DNA of 45,960 nucleotides, taken from NCBI GenBank assembly GCA_002440225.1, contig DJSH01000088.1, positions 33,757 through 79,716 on the forward strand. The letters run 5' to 3'. A model generated the notes under the pieces. The model made no database searches. It worked only from the letters and a program-made list of their open reading frames with translations, and was not told the DNA's origin. This document shows, one piece after another, positions 7,636 through 18,800 of the stretch. The translations under genes were made by a program, and so were the position numbers. How positions within the stretch are numbered: the stretch's first letter is position 1; the number at the start of each line of letters is the position of its first letter. The DNA comes from Candidatus Segatella violae (GTDB lineage Bacteria; Bacteroidota; Bacteroidia; Bacteroidales; Bacteroidaceae).

Positions 7636-10600
7636 TTATCGCTGCAAAGGATAAGGGATGGCTGGAGCCTTTTCGCTACGAGGAGTGTTGCTGCTCAACT
7701 CGATGTCATCCAATATGATGGCAGAAGGACAGATAACGGAAGTGTTCACTTCTTTGGAGAGATTATAGACATTCTCTTTGGAAGAGATGGCAGCAATTTT
7801 CTCCAACTGACTGAGTGTTGGGAGAACGGCAGAAGTAATTCTGGCAGGTCTCTCCACACCAGTCTTCACGTTGATCTGATAGAGTTGCAACGATTCAGCG
7901 CCAGCAGGACTTGTTATCTTATATACGTATTCCAACTTCTTTTTCTTACCCAACTTGATGAGTTCCTTTTTCATCTTGTCGGCATCGGTGGTTCCTGTAG
8001 CCTTCACGTGGAGAGTACCCACAGATGTGGTGAGCGATACGGCTCTAGGATTGTTGGTGAAGCGAGCACTACCAGTAGAGTGCATGGCATGTTCTGTAGG
8101 CGTAGCACGGTTCAGAATTTGTTTCAAAACTCCTTTCTCGACAAGTGTCATCTCTGCCTCAGGTTTGATGCCATCTGCATCGATGCTGTATGCACCCATC
8201 AACTTTGTGCCATTATATTCTGACTTGGAAGAGTAGTTGACGATGTCGATGCGTGGGTCGAGAATTTTCTTGCCAATCTTCTTGCCAAGTGCCTTGTCGT
8301 TAGGAGCAAGCATTACCTGTGCATAGAGTTTGTTGAGCGTGAGCAGATTTTCTGTGAAAGGATAAACGGCAGCCATATCCTCGAACATCACAGGACCTTT
8401 GTAGGTATCCTCCAAGATAGGTACGTCTTTTATGGAAACAAATTGCTCTGCAAATTCTCTCACCTTTGCCTGTAGTACTTCAGCTGAAGGCAACTCTTCT
8501 GGAGTGGTGAAATTCATTTCGAATCCACTTCTTTGTTGGCTTCCATCTGTTAAACGAAGATTAGCCTTTGCTTTCATTATCAAGTAACTATGAGGTTCTT
8601 TGAGATTGACATTCTCTGATGTTATACGATATGTATCAGCGTATGCACCTTCAAAGGAAATGCTCGTGTTGGTTAAATCCTTAAAGTCTTTGAAAACTTC
8701 GGAAACCTTGCATGCTAAGTTTGATAATTTCTGTGAGTCGATATGGTAGTCGTAACTTGGTTGGATTTCTGTTACAGGAGCCATGCGTTGCATATCAGGT
8801 ATTTTTTCAATAGCAGTTGGAAGAGGGTTACTATTGAGGTAGTTCATCTTTTGAGCGTAACTATTGATATTATATTTGTATGCCAAGTCGCTATAAGTCC
8901 AGAAGGCACGTCGGATTGCATCGTAGCCACCTCCTGCTTGTATGCCTGTCTTGATGTATTGGCCAAGTTTCAATTCGCTGTTGCGCTTGAAACTGCCTAC
9001 CAAGACTTGAGTGCTACCCAACATATCCCATGGCGTATCGTAGCAATAGGTCAGGCCACCAAGTTCTGCTTTTATGTTGACAGTTTTGAATCGTGTAGCC
9101 AAATATGACATATAGAAAGGACGTGGAGACCCCACAATGGAAAGAGAATCCATTTCCCTCTTCATTTCATCTTTCATTCCAGATAGAATGTTCTTGTCTA
9201 TGTCATTAGCATTGATTCCATCAAACTCATTGGTCGATGGCTTTCCTCCAAACCCTGGTGCCTTTAGAGTGGCTGGGACATAGTTGCTTTTGGCACGGCG
9301 TTGTGTCTCTATCTGCGTGACGTAAATGGTAGGAGAAACGGCAGTTACAGGAACCCATCCCGACTCAGCACCACAAACTCCAGTGAAGACGCTGGCGTTC
9401 TTACCTGCTGCTGCAATATGCGAGAACATGGATAATGGTGTACCTATCAAATCAACACCACGTACCAACTGGTCAGGGCGACCATCGGCAAAGATGCGAT
9501 ACACTTCCAATGGAGTTACATTGAAAGAGTTGAGGCTTCCACCCTCGCCTGTATAAGTATAACCGCTAGTCACGGTCTTGAAGTAATAACCATATTCCTT
9601 GCCTTGCTTCTTTGCTTCAGCACGGAGCATCTGTCTCATCTGCGCATCAGTGTAAGGCTTGTTGGTCTCGACGATCAAGTTGGACTGACGAGACACTGGG
9701 TCTTTGTCATCCGATGTGCGGCCATGTCCATTGCTCACAGGAAAACCATCGAGTGGCACACGGCTCATAAGGAAGGACTTTAATACACCGTTTACTACAT
9801 TGTTCACTCTGCGAGCTTTCACGCCCTCGTCGTCATATTTGTAATATCCATTGAGGTCTGTCCCTGCATAATGGCGAAGGGTAGGGTCGCAATAGACTTG
9901 GAATTCTTTAGGCAGTACAAGTTGATCAACCATCTTCTTGAATGTTTCACCTCCTTCTTTAAGACGGTGTCCCTCTAGACGGTGTCCAAATATTTCATGG
10001 AAAAAAACGCCGCTGGCTTCACCAGACAACATAGCTGGACCTGTATAGGGGTCAGCGACAGGCGCGTCTCTTAATGCTAAAACTCTCTGTACCATGTCTT
10101 TTGCATCGGTTACTATTTTCTCAACCGATGGAAGACTGTCAAGGTCGTATGCTAAATAATCTTTATTGAGGGGCAAGTTCATTCCGTCTGCAGCTACAGC
10201 TTGTGTTGAAAGCATGATTCGTCCGCAAATGCGGTTTTGCACGACCTCTGAACCTTCTGTGTTGACAAAATAGACTCGAGATACTTGATAGGTGAGACTT
10301 GCTTCTCCACTCAGCAACTCAGGAGCAGCCTTGAAAGCAGCAGATATTTCGTTGAGCTTCTTGAGCCAACCAATCTTGTCTATTTGATAATAGCGGTTGC
10401 CGATGGAAGCATCATAGTATTTCTCAATAGGGGCATCTGAGAAACACGCAGCTTTGTCCTCGTTAGCCGCTGTTGTAGCAGCTTTAGTCTTAGCTTCATC
10501 GAAAGCTTGACAAGCGTACTTGTAGCGGCTGTTTGTCTCTTTCCAAATGGCAGCACGAATACCATCAGTTGCATTGTCGTCCAAGGGAAGCATGGTAGGC

Positions 10601-10935
10601 TGTGTAACAGACATTCCCTGATATTGCTGTGTGCCTTGGGTTGTGTATTTGAAGTTGTCAAGTTGTTTGCTGCCGATTCTGATTTGTGGTGAGAATAGAC
10701 GTGTGCGAACTTCGTCTTCGCCATTTTTGTTGCCAAAACTGCTTTTCAATACGAGTGTGTATTTGTCCTCCACTCTCATGCTCATGTAGTATGGCTTGTG
10801 GTCGGGTTGCTTTTGCAGCTGTTCCATACTGTAATTGAGTTCTGACTTCAGAGTTTGCAGCAACTTGTCGGTTTGTTGGGCGAACGCCGAAGCGCAGCCC
10901 AACAAAAGTGTCATGGATATAATTAACTTTCTCAT
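7636..10935 (-). CDS. Exported TldD-TldE-like metallopeptidase fusion
   Basis: 1099 aa, about twice the usual TldD or PmbA/TldE length. The N-terminus is a signal peptide ending in AFAQ (an LLGC lipobox at 11-14 is an alternative), so the protein should be periplasmic, unlike cytosolic E. coli TldD/TldE. Half 1 (about 20-560) has the TldD metal site H313-E-x-x-x-H318 in FFHEIFGHRLEG. Half 2 (about 575-1099) repeats the architecture: its start (SPRPFYMSYLATRFKTV) mirrors residues near 45-60 (HKPYYMSMRVEDKYTLV). In the place of the metal motif it has YKGPVMFEDMAAVYPF, without HExxxH. This is what a fused catalytic TldD plus non-catalytic TldE pair would look like. The known pair degrades peptides that thread into its cavity. 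It is the last gene of the SusC-SusD operon, with 9 bp to the preceding gene. Confidence 0.85.
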   Translation of the reverse strand: MRKLIISMTLLLGCASAFAQQTDKLLQTLKSELNYSMEQLQKQPDHKPYYMSMRVEDKYTLVLKSSFGNKNGEDEVRTRLFSPQIRIGSKQLDNFKYTTQGTQQYQGMSVTQPTMLPLDDNATDGIRAAIWKETNSRYKYACQAFDEAKTKAATTAANEDKAACFSDAPIEKYYDASIGNRYYQIDKIGWLKKLNEISAAFKAAPELLSGEASLTYQVSRVYFVNTEGSEVVQNRICGRIMLSTQAVAADGMNLPLNKDYLAYDLDSLPSVEKIVTDAKDMVQRVLALRDAPVADPYTGPAMLSGEASGVFFHEIFGHRLEGHRLKEGGETFKKMVDQLVLPKEFQVYCDPTLRHYAGTDLNGYYKYDDEGVKARRVNNVVNGVLKSFLMSRVPLDGFPVSNGHGRTSDDKDPVSRQSNLIVETNKPYTDAQMRQMLRAEAKKQGKEYGYYFKTVTSGYTYTGEGGSLNSFNVTPLEVYRIFADGRPDQLVRGVDLIGTPLSMFSHIAAAGKNASVFTGVCGAESGWVPVTAVSPTIYVTQIETQRRAKSNYVPATLKAPGFGGKPSTNEFDGINANDIDKNILSGMKDEMKREMDSLSIVGSPRPFYMSYLATRFKTVNIKAELGGLTYCYDTPWDMLGSTQVLVGSFKRNSELKLGQYIKTGIQAGGGYDAIRRAFWTYSDLAYKYNINSYAQKMNYLNSNPLPTAIEKIPDMQRMAPVTEIQPSYDYHIDSQKLSNLACKVSEVFKDFKDLTNTSISFEGAYADTYRITSENVNLKEPHSYLIMKAKANLRLTDGSQQRSGFEMNFTTPEELPSAEVLQAKVREFAEQFVSIKDVPILEDTYKGPVMFEDMAAVYPFTENLLTLNKLYAQVMLAPNDKALGKKIGKKILDPRIDIVNYSSKSEYNGTKLMGAYSIDADGIKPEAEMTLVEKGVLKQILNRATPTEHAMHSTGSARFTNNPRAVSLTTSVGTLHVKATGTTDADKMKKELIKLGKKKKLEYVYKITSPAGAESLQLYQINVKTGVERPARITSAVLPTLSQLEKIAAISSKENVYNLSKEVNTSVICPSAIILDDIELSSNTPRSEKAPAIPYPLQR

Positions 10936-10944
10936 AATTCCTTT

Positions 10945-12474
10945 TTATTTATAGATGCCAATTTCTGCAAGTGTCACATCGAATGTGCCAAAATAGTATT
11001 GGGAAGGGATGCCCACTTGGATGTATCTTACCTTTTGTTTTCCATTAGAGAATGGCAGAAGGATAGTTTGTCCCGTACTAGTTCCGAGGGTATTCTCCTC
11101 TACATAGGTTGCATCGTTAAGTCCGCCGCTCTTGTCGGCGATTTTTATCGACATTTTTTGTGGGGCGATGTCATTGTCTTGGTCTGACTCACTAAACGAC
11201 TTTTGTACTACTTTGATACCACTAGCCTCTACTTCTTTGCCCAAGTCGATGGTAAGAATATATGTCTGTTGAGAACTGGTAGAAAAAGGCTTCCAACAGG
11301 TACTCGCCTTGCTATCTATAAGATACTCTGGGTGAGAGTTGTAACCATCTTGGTCGGCAATGTTGCATTTAATGCTAGCTTTGCTGATATCATAGCAATC
11401 TATTGTTGGCAAGTGCGCTGCTCCCATGTCCTTGATGAAAGACTCTTTGGATAATTCCTGGTAGTGTTTATTGTAGCGTTCTACGACGAGTCCTGTGTGC
11501 TGATGCATAATCTCCAACACCTTGTTACTGATAGTTGGGTCGAAAATTTTGTATTGTCCACGCGCCGTGTCGTTGGCTCCTGCTTCTGTGAGATAGGTAT
11601 TCTTTCCTACTACCAGTTTCTTCAGATTTGGCATGTTGAACAGGTCTTCCAGAGAGTTGATGTCGACATCTAATTCCAATGTCTGCAAGTTCTTTGCCCA
11701 GTTGTCGGATACGTTGCCTGTGCTATTGATGATTTTTCCGTCGGTGCCATACTTGGTCTTGAGAAATTCTTTGAAATCAGAGGTGTATGTTGGTTCTTTG
11801 CTCAATTCGTATGGATCGAATTCTATCAAGTCCTTGCAACTTCCGATGTGTCCTGTGCGGTATAGGGTGACAGGCTTGGATGGGTCTATTTCATCGGGCA
11901 AGACATAGATTGGCTTAGAAGCTATATCCTCGTTTAGTTCGAAGTTTCCCTCAGAGCCATCCTTTTTGGTATATTTCAAATTGGCTGTTTCCAAACCATT
12001 TTGCCAACCAGAAAAGAGCATAATCAGGTTGTTGTCCAAGAAATACTGCTTAGCCACCACTCTAGAGAAAGATACTACTTCCTCGTGTTGGTTAGTATAT
12101 GGGCGACTATAGATGGCGTTTTCTAGCGATTCGTTGCTATCTTTGTCGAGGGAACTGACGATGATCTTGTATGTGCTGTTGCCGAGGTTATCTATGCTGT
12201 AGGTTGTTGTTCCTCGATCTAGCAGAACTGAGTCTGTGTCAATGTCGTTAGTCCATTTCACCTTGACCTTGTCGATGATGGGGTCACTGTTGTTAGTCCA
12301 GTTCACGATAAGTCTTTCCCATCCTGGTGTCACCGTGAGGTTGTCACATTTTCCAATGTATCTGATTTCGCCGTCGCCAGCCATATCTGCGTATGTGTCC
12401 TTGATGTCTTGGCAGGCAGTCAAGGAGGCTAAGGCTGCGAGGGATATAATCAATGTCTTTATATTCTTTTCCAT
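10945..12474 (-). CDS. Surface lipoprotein, DUF4998-like with C-terminal F5/8 type C domain
   Basis: 509 aa. Lipobox SLTAC with C21, followed by QD. The first 140 residues resemble DUF4998 (GDGEIRYIGK, then PGWERLIVNWTN), found next to SusCD systems. The middle has a short leucine-rich stretch (LEDLFNMPNLKKLVVG). Residues about 370-509 look like a discoidin/F5/8 type C binding domain (YLIDSKASTCWKPF, YILTIDLGKEVEASGIKVVQ). Likely a cell-surface binding accessory that captures the substrate for the SusC/SusD transporter. It is 3 bp downstream of the next lipoprotein gene, clearly the same operon. Confidence 0.75.
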   Translation of the reverse strand: MEKNIKTLIISLAALASLTACQDIKDTYADMAGDGEIRYIGKCDNLTVTPGWERLIVNWTNNSDPIIDKVKVKWTNDIDTDSVLLDRGTTTYSIDNLGNSTYKIIVSSLDKDSNESLENAIYSRPYTNQHEEVVSFSRVVAKQYFLDNNLIMLFSGWQNGLETANLKYTKKDGSEGNFELNEDIASKPIYVLPDEIDPSKPVTLYRTGHIGSCKDLIEFDPYELSKEPTYTSDFKEFLKTKYGTDGKIINSTGNVSDNWAKNLQTLELDVDINSLEDLFNMPNLKKLVVGKNTYLTEAGANDTARGQYKIFDPTISNKVLEIMHQHTGLVVERYNKHYQELSKESFIKDMGAAHLPTIDCYDISKASIKCNIADQDGYNSHPEYLIDSKASTCWKPFSTSSQQTYILTIDLGKEVEASGIKVVQKSFSESDQDNDIAPQKMSIKIADKSGGLNDATYVEENTLGTSTGQTILLPFSNGKQKVRYIQVGIPSQYYFGTFDVTLAEIGIYK

Positions 12475-12477
12475 GTT

Positions 12478-13860
12478 TTATTCATCTTTCTTTGTCCAAA
12501 CTTCCAACTCTTGTATAAGAAAATATTGAGCTGCGTTGATAGAGGTGCCTTGTGACCATGACATCATATTGTCAATGTCATTGTATGTCTTGTTGACTAC
12601 AATCTTTAGGTATCTGTATCCTTCCCCTTGGTCGTAGAGTAGTTTGAGAGGCATATATACGGAGTCGGCTTTCTCTGCCTCTGCTTTTGTGTCGATAGCA
12701 TTTATATTTCCAACGGCGTTGGCTATCCATCTCTCCCTGGTTTCGATATCAGGATCTTGGTTATAGCTTGCTACTTTTATCCAAGCTTTTGCATCCCAGT
12801 TTCCTGCAGTTCCATTGTCATCCTTGGCGGCATATACATCTACCGAACAAGGCAGTTTGTCTATGTAATAGCCATTTTTGAAGAGGGTGTAATAATTGTC
12901 AATCGATAGGTTGCTGTAGCACCACTGAAAATAAGACCTCACGTTAAGAGGGGTATAGAATCTTACCTCTGCTGTAAGTCTGTTTTGGTGCATGTCGATG
13001 TACATAGGGTCACCCCATGCTTGCGGACCAGCCAAGAAGCAGTTTCGCTTGATGCATCCTTTGCTTCCTTCTTTCTGGTATTGGTCAAAGAAGTCTATGC
13101 CCTTGAGCTCGCCGTCGAAGAGATATTTTTCTCCCATGCAGTAATCTGGACGTTCCACGGACTTGTCGAAATAAAAGTCGAAATTGCTTTTATCGAGCTT
13201 GGTTGTGTTGTAAGCTTTAATATGATTCCATGCTTGTTCACGCACCATGTAACCACGATAATCTTCTGTGCGAATGACAATAGTGTTATCCTCCGATTTC
13301 TGTTTTAATTCGAAGCTCAGAGTGTCTTTGCCTTCTGTGATATTGAGTGTTTTGATGAGGATGGTGTCAGGTTGACCAGATAAAGGATCGGTACCCAGAT
13401 AATAAATGTGAGCCAATCCCTTTGCATTGGTTGTGTTGTCTGTCAAGATGCTGAAACCATTCCAACCGGAGAGAACTTTCACACGGTTGAAAAATGCGTA
13501 GGGAGCGGAGTCCTCTGTATTGAAGGACACGGCGATAGGTGCGCTTTCCTCACCATCTCTTTTTACGAAGCGAACTTCTGCGGGTACATTCTGTTTTGCC
13601 TCGTTGAAACCCTCCAATACCACCGAGTCCTTCAATGCGCTTGAAGTGCGCAGAATTTCATGCCCTGCATAGTCTTTGTAGCGAATGTTCAAGCCCATCA
13701 AGTCTTTGTCGGCAGGAAACTTGAAATACATGATGGCTCCACCTGGCATTGGCTTGAAACTGAAAGCTTCTGTGCCAACGGATGGTTGGAAGGTTGTCTC
13801 TTCATCCTTGCATGAACTGAGTGTTGCAAGTAGAATGAGAAAATATATGATTTTTTTCAT
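12478..13860 (-). CDS. SusCD-associated lipoprotein (DUF4959/DUF5126/DUF5000 type)
   Basis: 460 aa. Lipobox TLSSC with C17. The N-terminal part (about 25-120) contains the PGGAIMYFKFPADKDLMGLNIRYK stretch typical of DUF4959; the middle and the C-terminal beta-rich part (about 230-460) fit DUF5126 and DUF5000, a discoidin-like domain (yields a W-rich, Y-rich surface). These proteins accompany SusD in Bacteroidetes and are taken as surface ligand-binding lipoproteins. Position directly after SusD (28 bp) supports that. The exact domain names rest on remembered family patterns, not a search. Confidence 0.75.
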   Translation of the reverse strand: MKKIIYFLILLATLSSCKDEETTFQPSVGTEAFSFKPMPGGAIMYFKFPADKDLMGLNIRYKDYAGHEILRTSSALKDSVVLEGFNEAKQNVPAEVRFVKRDGEESAPIAVSFNTEDSAPYAFFNRVKVLSGWNGFSILTDNTTNAKGLAHIYYLGTDPLSGQPDTILIKTLNITEGKDTLSFELKQKSEDNTIVIRTEDYRGYMVREQAWNHIKAYNTTKLDKSNFDFYFDKSVERPDYCMGEKYLFDGELKGIDFFDQYQKEGSKGCIKRNCFLAGPQAWGDPMYIDMHQNRLTAEVRFYTPLNVRSYFQWCYSNLSIDNYYTLFKNGYYIDKLPCSVDVYAAKDDNGTAGNWDAKAWIKVASYNQDPDIETRERWIANAVGNINAIDTKAEAEKADSVYMPLKLLYDQGEGYRYLKIVVNKTYNDIDNMMSWSQGTSINAAQYFLIQELEVWTKKDE

Positions 13861-13888
13861 GTCTTTTTTTTATATGATGTTATGATGA

Positions 13889-15844
13889 TTAGTTGTTTCC
13901 ACCCCAACCTGGGCTTTGTTTGCATCCTGAGATGAGTATTTCCTCACTGCGGATAGGGAAAAAGTAATCTCTTGGAGCTGTGAACTTGCGTTTCGACCAT
14001 ATTACGATAGGTCCTTCGTAGTTGTTGTAGAAGCGGCGGTTGTCAGAGCAGATGATATTCCATCCATATTGTGGTTCGTTCAATTCCTGTGGAGCTTCCA
14101 TCCAGCGTCGCAAGTTGTAAAACCTTCTGCCCTCGAAGGCAAACTCGATGTTCCACTCTTGGTGAATGATGCTGCGCATACCACTCTGTGTGGTTACTTT
14201 CTGAGGATTTCGTGCATAGCTCTCCCACGCTTCGCAAACCTTAGGAATTCCAGCTCGTTCACGTACTACATCTAACTTGCTATATACATGCTCGTTATCA
14301 GGAACATCTAGATATTCATTCCATGCCTCAGCTGACATCAGGTATAATTCTGCTAAACGAAGGTATGTTTGCTTAAAGGCATAAATATTTGTCTGCAGAT
14401 AGTCGGCAAATGGCTGGGTAGAATCAATGTATTTTTTTATCCAGTATCCTGTAAGTGACTGTGGAAGAGTTGCATTGATCTTCGTGTCTTCTGTTCCGAA
14501 GTTGCCTCCTTGTTTCGTGTTGGTGATGGTAGCTTTATAGGTTGCACTGTAAGTGCTTGTCGGACGATACCAACAAGTTCCGTCAGCTACGATGTCAGCA
14601 TAGAAGCGAGGCTCTCTACGACGGTGTAGTCCTAAAATCTCAGTGTTCATTGGCACAACGTTGAGGTAGCGACTATCTGTTTCTTTGCTCATTTGGTATT
14701 TGTCACTCACCCATTGTTTATCTTCGTCTATTGGCAGACCATGGTCGGTGTAGAACATCTCAACCATCTTCATGCTTGGAGCAAGACATCCTTTTGCATT
14801 TTGATCCAGGAAAGCAGCTTCTGATCTTTTAGTGTAAGGTGCAAAACAAATTCCTGTAAAGGTGCCTTTTTGATTTTCAAATTCCAAGAGAATCTCAGGA
14901 TTTGTATATCTCTTGTCGAGTACAGATTGCTGTATGTTGAAAATGGTGTTGAGCATGTCCGTTCCTTTGTCGCTCGTACTGTTGTAGAGATGCTTTCCAC
15001 CAGTGATGGCGTAGTTAATGGCTTCGTCTGCAGCAATGGCAGCCTTGTGCCATTTTTCCTTGTCGTAATCTGGGAAGAGACGATCGCCATTTTTATTGGT
15101 GAAGTTCTTTAGTTGCTCGTTGCCGTTGAAAAGGGGGGATGCAGCGAAAAGCAAGGCATATGCCTTGACGGCAGCTGTTGATTCTTTCTTGAAATAGGCA
15201 TGACGTGACTCCTCCGAACCACTCATGGTCGGGAGGTCGGCAATGGCTTCGTCACACAGACTGACGATGGCATTGACGCAATCGTCGATGTTGGCACGTG
15301 GTTGCTGCATAGCATCCTTGCCTGCGTTGGCATCGATATTCTCTGGTACGAGGATGAATGAACCATATCTCTTGAGTAATTCGAAGTAGGTGGCAGCTTT
15401 CAATGCCTTGACCTCGGCTTTCCAAAGTTTTTTTTCATCCTTTGTCATATTTTGACAGAGATCCACATTGTCTATGAATAAGTTGCAATAGCGGATGATG
15501 CAGTAGGCACCATCTTTGCTCCAAATGTTGCAATATGGATTTTGTGCCATTTGGAGTCCGTCTCCTATGTAGATGGCTGGTCCATATGCCGCCATGTTGT
15601 CTCTGAAATATTGACCGCCCACAAACTCGTCGGCACCGATGAATCCTGGTTGCTCCTCGTAGCTGGTTGCCATATTGGTAAACATGGCATAGCAGGTCTT
15701 GAGCCATTTGTCCACATCGTTTCGTTGTTCGAAATTCGTTTCAATGGTTTCAACGTCTCCTTTTGGAACAACGTCGAGATAGTCGCTGCAAGAGGTGCTT
15801 AGCAGAGCACTTGCCAAAAATAGTGAATATATTATTTTTTTCAT
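13889..15844 (-). CDS. RagB/SusD family nutrient-binding lipoprotein
   Basis: 651 aa. Lipobox LSTSC with C19 followed by SDYLDVVPKG, the usual SusD start. TPR-like helices in the N-terminal half, then the C-terminal SusD region with ERAGIP and the WNIEFAFEGRRFYNLRRW motif near residue 580-600. SusD forms the lid on the SusC barrel at the outer membrane and delivers bound ligand. It follows susC by 29 bp and is co-transcribed. Ligand unknown; the downstream peptidase genes point to proteinaceous material. Confidence 0.95.
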   Translation of the reverse strand: MKKIIYSLFLASALLSTSCSDYLDVVPKGDVETIETNFEQRNDVDKWLKTCYAMFTNMATSYEEQPGFIGADEFVGGQYFRDNMAAYGPAIYIGDGLQMAQNPYCNIWSKDGAYCIIRYCNLFIDNVDLCQNMTKDEKKLWKAEVKALKAATYFELLKRYGSFILVPENIDANAGKDAMQQPRANIDDCVNAIVSLCDEAIADLPTMSGSEESRHAYFKKESTAAVKAYALLFAASPLFNGNEQLKNFTNKNGDRLFPDYDKEKWHKAAIAADEAINYAITGGKHLYNSTSDKGTDMLNTIFNIQQSVLDKRYTNPEILLEFENQKGTFTGICFAPYTKRSEAAFLDQNAKGCLAPSMKMVEMFYTDHGLPIDEDKQWVSDKYQMSKETDSRYLNVVPMNTEILGLHRRREPRFYADIVADGTCWYRPTSTYSATYKATITNTKQGGNFGTEDTKINATLPQSLTGYWIKKYIDSTQPFADYLQTNIYAFKQTYLRLAELYLMSAEAWNEYLDVPDNEHVYSKLDVVRERAGIPKVCEAWESYARNPQKVTTQSGMRSIIHQEWNIEFAFEGRRFYNLRRWMEAPQELNEPQYGWNIICSDNRRFYNNYEGPIVIWSKRKFTAPRDYFFPIRSEEILISGCKQSPGWGGNN

Positions 15845-15873
15845 TGTCCTTTATGTCTTTTGTTGCTCTCTTT

Positions 15874-18800
15874 TTAGAAACTGATGTTGATGGCTGCTGA
15901 GTAGGTGCGTTGGATAGGATAGTTGAATCCTGATTCACCAAGTTCAACGTCCCAAAGCTTAAAGTTGGTCAGGCAGAATGCATTGTTTACCTTGAGTGAC
16001 AACTTGAAGAGCTTTAATCCCAATGTGCTAACAAACTTCTTGGGCAGGTTGTACGCTATCTCAATGTTTGTGCAGCGCAAGAAGGAACAGTTGCGCATGA
16101 AGTAGGTACTCTTGCGAACCTCGGCGTTACTACTGTTGTACCAATCCTCTTGTGGGTTGTGCTGAGCAATGCTCGAAGTGGACAATCTTGGCCAGAAAGC
16201 ATGTGTGTCTTGGTTGTCCTCAGACCAATGGCTGTCGTAGATGGCTTTCAGCATGGCGTGGTCGCCATAGAAAGGCGAAACTTTGACAGGGTTGATGAAG
16301 AAGGAGCGCTGACCAGAACCTTGGAAGGCAAAATTGAGTTCCCATCCCTTGTAGTTGATGAAGCCTGTAAAGCCATAGATTAGACGTGGAGTCTCTGGAT
16401 AACCAATATATGTGGCATCGTTCACGTCGATGACCCCATCATGGTTGATGTCTCGGTACTTGATATCGCCAGGCATCACATCGCCATCTTGTCGTGGTGA
16501 ATTGTCGATTTCTGCTTGGTCACGGAAAAGACCCTCTGCGATGTAGCCGATTGGTTGACTGATTTCATGCCCCACTTTGCGTTGCCATGCTGGCTTGTTG
16601 GTCGCCTCTTCTACTTCCTTGTATTTTGTCTTGTTATAAGTGAGAGTTCCGTTTAGAATCATCCAACAATCGTTACTGAATGCCTTTTGCACTTTCAAAG
16701 AGAGGTCTACACCACGTGAGTCCGTTTTACCGATGTTGGCAAGTGGATCTACCTCAATACCCATATTGGCTGGTATGGTGGTACGTGTGGAGATGATATT
16801 GTGGCGTATTTCTTGGTAGATGTCGGCTTGTGCTTCTATCAAACCACCGAAGAGCTTTGCCTCAATACCCAGGTTCTTTTGTTCTGCTATTTCCCAAAGA
16901 ATATTAGGGTTGGCGTATGCCACAATCTGTTTGCGTACGAATTGTGCGCCTGCATTTGCGGTTGGATCTTGACCTCCTGTTCCTGCGGATGTTGTTCCTA
17001 TCTGAGGTAAAAATACGAAGCGAGGTGTTTCCACGATACCATCATTTCCTACTTTACCCCAAGACAGACGAAATTTCAAGTAGCTGATGTATTTGTCAAG
17101 TTTCTTCATCCAAGGCTCATTGGATGCCACCCAAGCTCCACCTACTGCAGGGAAGAAACCGAAACGCTTTGATTTTGCGAAACGTTCGGAACCATTGTAC
17201 CCAAAGCTTCCCTCTATAAAGTATCGGTCTTTATAACCATAATTGCCACGTGCAGAGTAGGTTAAGTTGCGTTGTGGTTGACCGTTGAGAACATCACTTA
17301 TCGGAGTGAAGGTACGCTCTTGTGATTGAACTACGGCAGTAAGTGATGTTTGGTGGTTGCCCCAAGCTGCTTGGTGAATCAAAGTGCCTGTGTAGGTGAT
17401 TCTGGTATCGGTACTTCTATCTCCCTCACTAGCATTCAGCGTGCGGCTTGCCCTGGAATTCTCTACGTCAGCGAGTGTAAACTTACCTGTCTCATTGTCA
17501 TAGCTGGATAGATAATACTTATATGGTATAGTGTAGAACTCATTGCTGTAGTAGCCTGTTTGTACCAAGGAAGCGCTTGCCCTGAATTCCAAACCTTTTA
17601 CCAATTTGGACAGATTGTGTATGTATTCTGCACGGTTGGTGGTTGAAAAACGAGTACGGTTGATGTATCCTTTCTGTATTTCCATGTATGGATTAGTCTT
17701 CATGCTGGCCGTTGTGCCAAAAAGAATATGAGGAAAATTATGCGTCTCGTCTGCAGGGTATGTTGGAGCAAAATCCACAGGTGAAGCATTGAAAGCGTAA
17801 TAATAAGCTTCGGTCTGGCTGGTTTGTGGACCATGGTACTTGTCCAATGTGGCTACAGAATTGATGACCAACTTAATGCCTGAGCGTAAATCAATGTTCA
17901 AGTTGGTTCTGAATTGCGTCTGATTGTTGGTAATATTACAATCGAAATCATTCAGCCGGTCTGTCTTAATCATACCCTCGTCACGATTATAGTTGATGGC
18001 AGCATAATATTGCACTTTCTTAGAGCCGCCACGAATATTAATGCCAGCACGATGGTTCCATGCAAAGTCTTTGAAAAGCTGCTTGTACCAATCGGTATGT
18101 GGGTATAACCAACTAGGATATTTCCCAGAGGCGGTCTTATTAATGTAATCGACAGAGTATTGAGGTGATGCGTTTGGGTTGCGCCCCAATTGTGCTTGGT
18201 CGTACATTCTCATATAAGTGATAGGATCTACTACATCGATGGTGCTAGTTGGTTGCGTCAAGACAGATTCATATCGGAAATTAGTATATACGCTACCTTC
18301 TTCACCCTTCTTGGTGGTTACCTTGATGACACCATTGGCACCACGGGCACCATACATGGCAGTTGCTGAGGCATCTTTCAATACGCTGAAGCTCTCGATA
18401 TCCTCTACTTGGATGCGAGAAAGTTCTAGTTTGGAAGATTCCACGCCATCTATTAAAATCAAAGGGTCGGTATTGGCACCGCTCTGGAAAGAGGTGATAC
18501 CACGGATATAGAACTTGGTGTTCATCTCATTTTCGGTCAAGCCACCAGGAAGACCACCTGTCTGCCAAGCCACCATACCTGGAATACGACCAGCGAAAGA
18601 GGTCGTCAGGTCGGAACTTGACACCTTCAAGTCGCCTGGCTTCACCGTTGTGATAGAAGAAACGACACTTTCCTTTTTCTGGGTACCGAATGCCACTACC
18701 TGTACTTCGTCCAGATTCTTGGCATCTGGGCGCAAATCAATCTTCAAGACACGCTGTGGGTTCTTGATGTCAGCGTATTCGGGTTTGTAGCCTACGAAGG

